Of a stretch of DNA of 9,317 nucleotides, positions 5,788-9,317 are shown piece by piece. Position numbers and translations under genes: made by a program. The notes under the pieces are model-generated. The model saw only the letters and a program-made list of their open reading frames with translations. It was not told the origin of the DNA and made no database searches. The first letter of the stretch is position 1; the number at the start of each line of letters is the position of its first letter. This DNA is from an uncultured Kingella sp. (GTDB lineage: Bacteria > Pseudomonadota > Gammaproteobacteria > Burkholderiales > Neisseriaceae): positions 1 to 9,317 of the forward strand of contig CAKARD010000049.1 in the NCBI GenBank assembly GCA_916720425.1, given 5' to 3'.

Positions 5788-7701
5788 TTAAGCTACAAAA
5801 GATTGTTGGATTTCATCTTGCAATAATGAAATAAATGCATCCAAATTCATGCATCCCAGATCTTCTGCTTTACGGCGAACAGCAACTTGATGATTTTCTT
5901 TTTCCTTGTCACCCACTACAATTTGGTAAGGGTAGCGTTGTTGGCTATTGTCACGGATTTTGTAACCAATTTTTTCGTTTCGAACGTCCAGTTGAACACG
6001 GAAACCTGCATTTTTTAATTTAGTAACCACTTCTTGAGCATAATCCGCCTGCCCTTCAGAAATATTCATCACCACCATTTGCACAGGCGCGAGCCATAAT
6101 GGGAAAGAGCCCGCGTGTTCTTCAATCAAAATGCCGATAAAGCGTTCCAACGAACCCAAAATCGCACGGTGCAACATTACTGGACGAGCTTTGTTGTTGT
6201 CTTCGGTAACGTATTCCGCGTCCAAACGTTCAGGCAGCACAAAATCTAATTGAATGGTGCCACATTGCCAAGAGCGCCCCAATGCATCTTTGATATGATA
6301 TTCCACTTTAGGACCATAAAATGCACCTTCCCCTAGCAACTCTTCCCATTCTACGCCGCAAGCGGTTAAAGCCTCACGCAAACCTTGTTCGGCTTTATCC
6401 CAAATTTCATCGCTGCCTGCACGTTTTTCGGGGCGCAATGATAATTTAATGCTCACGTTTTCAAAACCAAACTGTTTGTAAATCTTCATAACTAACAGAT
6501 TGAATGCTTTGGTTTCTTCAGCGATTTGGTCTTCAGTACAGAAAATATGCGCGTCATCTTGCACAAAACCACGCACACGCATCAAACCATGCAGCGCACC
6601 GCTTGGCTCATTGCGGTGGCACGAACCAAATTCCGCCAAACGCATCGGCAAATCACGGTACGAACGCAAGCTGTGATTGAAAATTTGTACATGACCTGGG
6701 CAATTCATCGGTTTAACGGCATAGTCGCGTTTTTCTGATGAGGTTAAAAACATATTATCTTTATAATTATCCCAATGTCCTGATTTTTCCCAAAAAGTTT
6801 TGTCCATAATTTGGGGTGTCTTAACTTCTTGGTAACCTGCGGCAGTTAATTCACGGCGCATATATTGTTCAATGATTTGCCACAATGCCCAGCCGCGTGG
6901 ATGCCAAAATACCATACCAGGAGCTTCGTCTTGCAAATGGAATAAATCCAATTGTTTACCCAATTTGCGATGGTCGCGTTTTTCGGCTTCTTCAATGCGG
7001 GTGATATAGGCTTTTAATTCGTCTTTGCTGGCCCAAGCCGTGCCATAAATACGTTGTAATTGTTCATTATTACTATCGCCGCGCCAGTATGCGCCCGATA
7101 ATTTAGTTAATTTAAAATTTTTGAGAAAACGCGTATTGGGAACATGTGGACCACGACACATGTCCACGTATTCTTGATGGAAATACATGCCCATTGCGGT
7201 GATGTCATTGTTCATGTCATCAATCAGACGTAATTTGTATTCTTCGCCACGATTTTTGAAAATTTCAATCACTTCTGCGCGAGGCAGCATTTTTTTAATC
7301 ACGTCATAATCTTGATTAATTAGCTGCTTCATGCGTTCTTCAATCGCTGCAATATCTTCTGGTGTAAACGGTTTTTCAGTCGCAATATCATAATAAAAAC
7401 CGTCTTCAATCACTGGGCCAATAACCATTTTGGCATTGGGATAAAGTTGTTTAACTGCGTGTCCAACCAAGTGTGCACATGAATGGCGAATAATTTCCAC
7501 ACCTTCAGGATCTTTTGGTGTGATAATTTGTACGGTAGCATTTTGAGTAATTGGGTCGCATGCGTCTACCAATTTGCCATTGACTTTTCCTGCTACTGTT
7601 GCCTTAGCTAAACCCGCGCCGATAGATTGGGCGATCTGCATCACAGTAACTGGGCTTTCATATTGACGTATAGAACCATCGGGCAGTGTAATATCAATCA
7701 T
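5788..7701 (-). CDS. thrS: Threonyl-tRNA synthetase
   Basis: Class II aminoacyl-tRNA synthetase charging tRNA-Thr with threonine in the cytoplasm. At 637 residues it has the full bacterial architecture: TGS domain (about 1-61), editing (SAD) domain with HxxxH H73/H77 and C182/H186, catalytic core, and C-terminal anticodon-binding domain (about 535-637). The catalytic zinc ligands C334 (MNCPGH), H385 (DDAHIFC) and H511 (VMLHRAILGSLERF) and the motif 2 arginine R363 (CHRNEPSG) are all present at positions matching the E. coli enzyme. The ATG has AAAGGA 9 nt upstream. The gene is divergent from tgt and ends in a terminator; the infC-rpmI-rplT genes that commonly follow thrS are absent here. No clear tRNA-mimic operator is visible in the short leader. 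Confidence 0.97.
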   Translation of the reverse strand: MIDITLPDGSIRQYESPVTVMQIAQSIGAGLAKATVAGKVNGKLVDACDPITQNATVQIITPKDPEGVEIIRHSCAHLVGHAVKQLYPNAKMVIGPVIEDGFYYDIATEKPFTPEDIAAIEERMKQLINQDYDVIKKMLPRAEVIEIFKNRGEEYKLRLIDDMNNDITAMGMYFHQEYVDMCRGPHVPNTRFLKNFKLTKLSGAYWRGDSNNEQLQRIYGTAWASKDELKAYITRIEEAEKRDHRKLGKQLDLFHLQDEAPGMVFWHPRGWALWQIIEQYMRRELTAAGYQEVKTPQIMDKTFWEKSGHWDNYKDNMFLTSSEKRDYAVKPMNCPGHVQIFNHSLRSYRDLPMRLAEFGSCHRNEPSGALHGLMRVRGFVQDDAHIFCTEDQIAEETKAFNLLVMKIYKQFGFENVSIKLSLRPEKRAGSDEIWDKAEQGLREALTACGVEWEELLGEGAFYGPKVEYHIKDALGRSWQCGTIQLDFVLPERLDAEYVTEDNNKARPVMLHRAILGSLERFIGILIEEHAGSFPLWLAPVQMVVMNISEGQADYAQEVVTKLKNAGFRVQLDVRNEKIGYKIRDNSQQRYPYQIVVGDKEKENHQVAVRRKAEDLGCMNLDAFISLLQDEIQQSFVA

Positions 7702-7742
7702 GATGGTGTGTCCTTTTCGGTATTAAAATTTCAAAAAACGTA

Positions 7743-7772
7743 ATTATAAATCAAACACAAGATACAAGAAAA
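7743..7772 (-). promoter_or_regulatory. Candidate thrS promoter
   Basis: A perfect -10 TATAAT on the minus strand (7743-7748), with a weak -35 region TTTTCT (7767-7772) at an 18-nt spacing. The predicted leader before the thrS ATG is about 35 nt. Its upstream region overlaps that of the divergent tgt promoter. Confidence 0.5.
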
Positions 7773-7793
7773 CCATATATCAAATGTTATAAT
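7765..7793 (+). promoter_or_regulatory. Candidate tgt promoter with extended -10
   Basis: TGTTATAAT at 7785-7793 is an extended -10 (TGN followed by a perfect TATAAT). The -35 region (CAAGAA, 7765-7770) is poor, as is usual when an extended -10 is present. The start would fall near 7800, about 34 nt before the tgt ATG. Confidence 0.6.
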
Positions 7794-7833
7794 TTAGAAT
7801 ATTTTTTATTTAATTAAATAGGAATAAATATTT

Positions 7834-8950
7834 ATGTTGGAATTTACCTTACATAAAACTGATGGTTATGCACGGCGCGGTACACTTCAACTTAATCATG
7901 GTACAGTGCAAACACCTGTTTTTATGCCGGTTGGAACATATGGTTCAGTTAAAGCCATGACCCCAAAATGATTTGCATACTATTAAAGCCCAAATCATTT
8001 TGGGGAATACTTATCATCTATGGCTACGTCCTGGCTTAGAGGTGATTGAACAATTTGGAGGATTGCATCAGTTTATTGGTTGGGATAAACCGATTTTGAC
8101 CGATTCAGGTGGATTTCAGGTATTTTCACTGTCGGATATGCGCAAATTAACCGAAGAAGGGTGTACGTTTAAAAATCCAATTAATGGTGATAAATTATTT
8201 TTATCGCCTGAAATTTCTATGAAGATTCAAACAGTCTTAAATTCAGATATTGTCATGCAATTAGATGAATGCACTCAAGGTAATGCTTCACATGACGAAG
8301 CTCAAAGATCCTTACAAATGTCTTTGCGTTGGGCAGAGCGGAGCAAAAAAGCGTTTGAAGATTTGCGTAATCCCAATGCGTTATTTGGCATTATTCAAGG
8401 TGCAATGTACGAAGATTTACGTGAAGAATCCTTGCGTGGTTTAGAAGAGATTGATTTTAAAGGTATTGCCATTGGTGGATTGTCAGTTGGTGAACCTAAA
8501 CCCGAAATGTATCGCATGTTACGTGCCCTTGCCCCGATGTTGCCTACACAAAAACCACATTATTTGATGGGTGTTGGTACGCCAGAAGATTTGGTTTATG
8601 GTGTGGCGCATGGTGTGGATATGTTTGACTGCGTTATGCCCACTCGTAATGCTCGAAATGGTTGGTTATTCACTCGTTTTGGTGACATAAAAATCAAAAA
8701 TGCCAAACATCGCTATGATACACGTTCTTTAGATGAAAGCTGCTCATGCTATACCTGTCAGCATTTTAGTCGTGCTTATTTGTATCATTTGCATAAAGTA
8801 GGTGAAATTTTAGGCGCGCAATTAAATACTATTCATAATTTACATTTTTATCAGGTGATAATGGAAGAAATGCGCGAAGCAATTGAACAAGGTAAATTTA
8901 CTGCTTGGCAAGCACAATTTTATGAAAATCGTGCAGTTGGTACGGATTAA
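7834..8950 (+). pseudogene. tgt: tRNA-guanine transglycosylase, interrupted by a +1-base frameshift
   Basis: Tgt exchanges guanine-34 of GUN-anticodon tRNAs for the queuosine precursor preQ1. The ATG at 7834 has AGGA 10 nt upstream. The first frame encodes MLEFTLHKTDGYARRG to MTPK, then meets TGA at 7969-7971. The rest continues in the +1 frame from NDLHTIKAQIILGNT to the TAA at 8948-8950. Removing one A from the AAAA at 7965-7968 gives MTPNDLHTIKAQ and a 371-residue protein, the length I recall for Neisseria Tgt. In that protein general acid/base D90 (TDSGGFQ), nucleophile D265 (FDCVMPTRNARNG) and zinc ligands C302, C304, C307 and H333 are intact. The 325-codon remainder could start at TTG 7973-7975, but lacks a ribosome binding site and 46 N-terminal residues. 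It is a recent lesion, an assembly error, or less likely recoding. Confidence 0.9.
7961..8005 (+). repeat. Perfect 15-bp inverted repeat spanning the tgt frameshift
   Basis: The arm CCCCAAAATGATTTG (7961-7975) is the exact reverse complement of the arm at 7991-8005, with a 15-nt loop. The second arm encodes the conserved AQIILGN region of Tgt. The extra A that breaks the reading frame lies in the first arm; removing it would leave a one-base bulge in the stem. Confidence 0.95.
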
Positions 8951-9004
8951 TGTATTTTTAGGTAAATTTTAGTTCTGTTTATATCAAGAAATATGTGAAT
9001 TTAG

Positions 9005-9034
9005 TTAACCCAAGTTATCTATATTCAGTATAAT
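9005..9034 (+). promoter_or_regulatory. Candidate cstA promoter
   Basis: A perfect -10 TATAAT (9029-9034) with TTAACC (9005-9010, 4 of 6 to TTGACA) 18 nt upstream. The leader to the cstA ATG would be about 67 nt and contains the palindrome at 9055-9075. No separate tgt terminator is obvious between 8951 and 9004. Confidence 0.5.
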
Positions 9035-9054
9035 AGGATAGCCATAAGACAAAC

Positions 9055-9075
9055 AAATAGGAATAATTCCTATTT
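9055..9075 (+). promoter_or_regulatory. 21-bp palindrome in the cstA leader
   Basis: AAATAGGAAT, one central A, then ATTCCTATTT: a perfect dyad between the candidate -10 and the cstA Shine-Dalgarno, followed by two more T residues. It may be a repressor operator just downstream of the start point, or, folded as an 8-bp stem with a 5-nt loop before TTTTT, a weak terminator or attenuator. The low GC content argues for weak RNA stability. Confidence 0.5.
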
Positions 9076-9107
9076 TTAAACAATTACTAACCCAGAGAGT
9101 ATCAATC

Positions 9108-9317
9108 ATGAACAAACTCAAACAAATTTTGATTTGGGGCATTGTGGTTTTGGTGGGTGTTGCCTCCTTTGCTACTTTAGCGTTGAGTCGTGGTGAACAC
9201 GTTAGTGCAGTTTGGATGGTCAGTGCTGCAATTTCAGTGTATGCCGTAGCTTATCGATATTATAGTCTTTACATTGCCAACCGTGTGATGCAGCTTGATC
9301 CTAACCGTCTGACTCCG
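9108..9317 (+). CDS. cstA: CstA-family carbon starvation / peptide-pyruvate transporter, N-terminal part
   Basis: Only the first 70 codons are present; the gene runs off the window end without a stop. The N-terminus (MNKLKQILIWGIVVLVGVAS, then LALSRGEHVSAVWMVSAA, then YRYYSLYIANRVMQLDPNRLTP) matches the start of the CstA family as I recall it from E. coli: LNRGE, the YRFYGLYIA-type segment and the DPTRMTP-like motif. The full family protein is a large inner-membrane transporter; E. coli relatives take up peptides or pyruvate and are induced under carbon limitation. Two hydrophobic segments are visible (about 8-26 and 35-50). The ATG at 9108-9110 has AGAGAG about 8 nt upstream. Confidence 0.88.
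   Translation, partial: MNKLKQILIWGIVVLVGVASFATLALSRGEHVSAVWMVSAAISVYAVAYRYYSLYIANRVMQLDPNRLTP

Noticed and set aside
6229..6238. Uptake-sequence-like GCTGCCTGAA (minus strand) within thrS
   Set aside because: The bases encode conserved thrS residues (Leu-Pro-Glu), occur singly, and extend poorly to a 12-mer match.
1..9317. CRISPR array, tRNA or rRNA gene, transposase, or defence system
   Set aside because: I looked for regularly spaced repeats, cloverleaf-like sequence and recombinase or defence motifs and found none. The DUF2726 nuclease-like protein alone does not make a defence system.

Overview
The window looks like a chromosomal segment of an AT-rich member of the Neisseriaceae (Betaproteobacteria). 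The reasons are the close resemblance, from memory, of the RsmG, Tgt and ThrRS proteins to Neisseria proteins, and one 12-mer (AAGCAGTCTGAA) in a terminator that resembles the DNA uptake sequence dialects of this family. The genus is not resolved. Most of the content is housekeeping and I saw no sign of a defence or mobile system. The points of interest are a broken tgt gene, several strong palindromes and some unusual gene neighbourhoods.

Layout. Positions 1-61 are a perfect 26-bp inverted repeat touching the window edge. From 4583 down to 122, on the minus strand, runs a probable five-gene operon: rsmG (16S rRNA methyltransferase), parA (chromosome partition ATPase), a Pit-family phosphate permease, a family 2 glycosyltransferase and a membrane-anchored DUF2726 protein. 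A good sigma70-like promoter precedes rsmG (-10 at 4556-4561). It abuts the terminator hairpin of the next minus-strand gene, a lipoprotein substrate-binding protein of an amino-acid ABC transporter (4618-5454).

The 333-bp gap at 5455-5787 holds a weak candidate promoter, what looks like a decayed small gene with an intact ribosome binding site, and the thrS terminator. thrS (threonyl-tRNA synthetase, minus) and tgt (tRNA-guanine transglycosylase, plus) are divergent, with candidate promoters whose -35 regions overlap in a 132-bp spacer. After tgt comes a promoter-like region with a 21-bp palindrome and the first 70 codons of cstA (carbon starvation/pyruvate transporter family), cut by the window end.

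How the genes relate. thrS and tgt both act on tRNA and rsmG on rRNA. rsmG-parA is a conserved bacterial pairing, but no parB follows here; pit is next instead. infC, which often follows thrS, is also absent. The most notable single observation is that tgt carries a one-base insertion after codon 44. The insertion lies inside, and exactly completes, a perfect 15-bp inverted repeat, as expected of a quasipalindrome-templated mutation. All catalytic and zinc-binding residues remain intact downstream of it.
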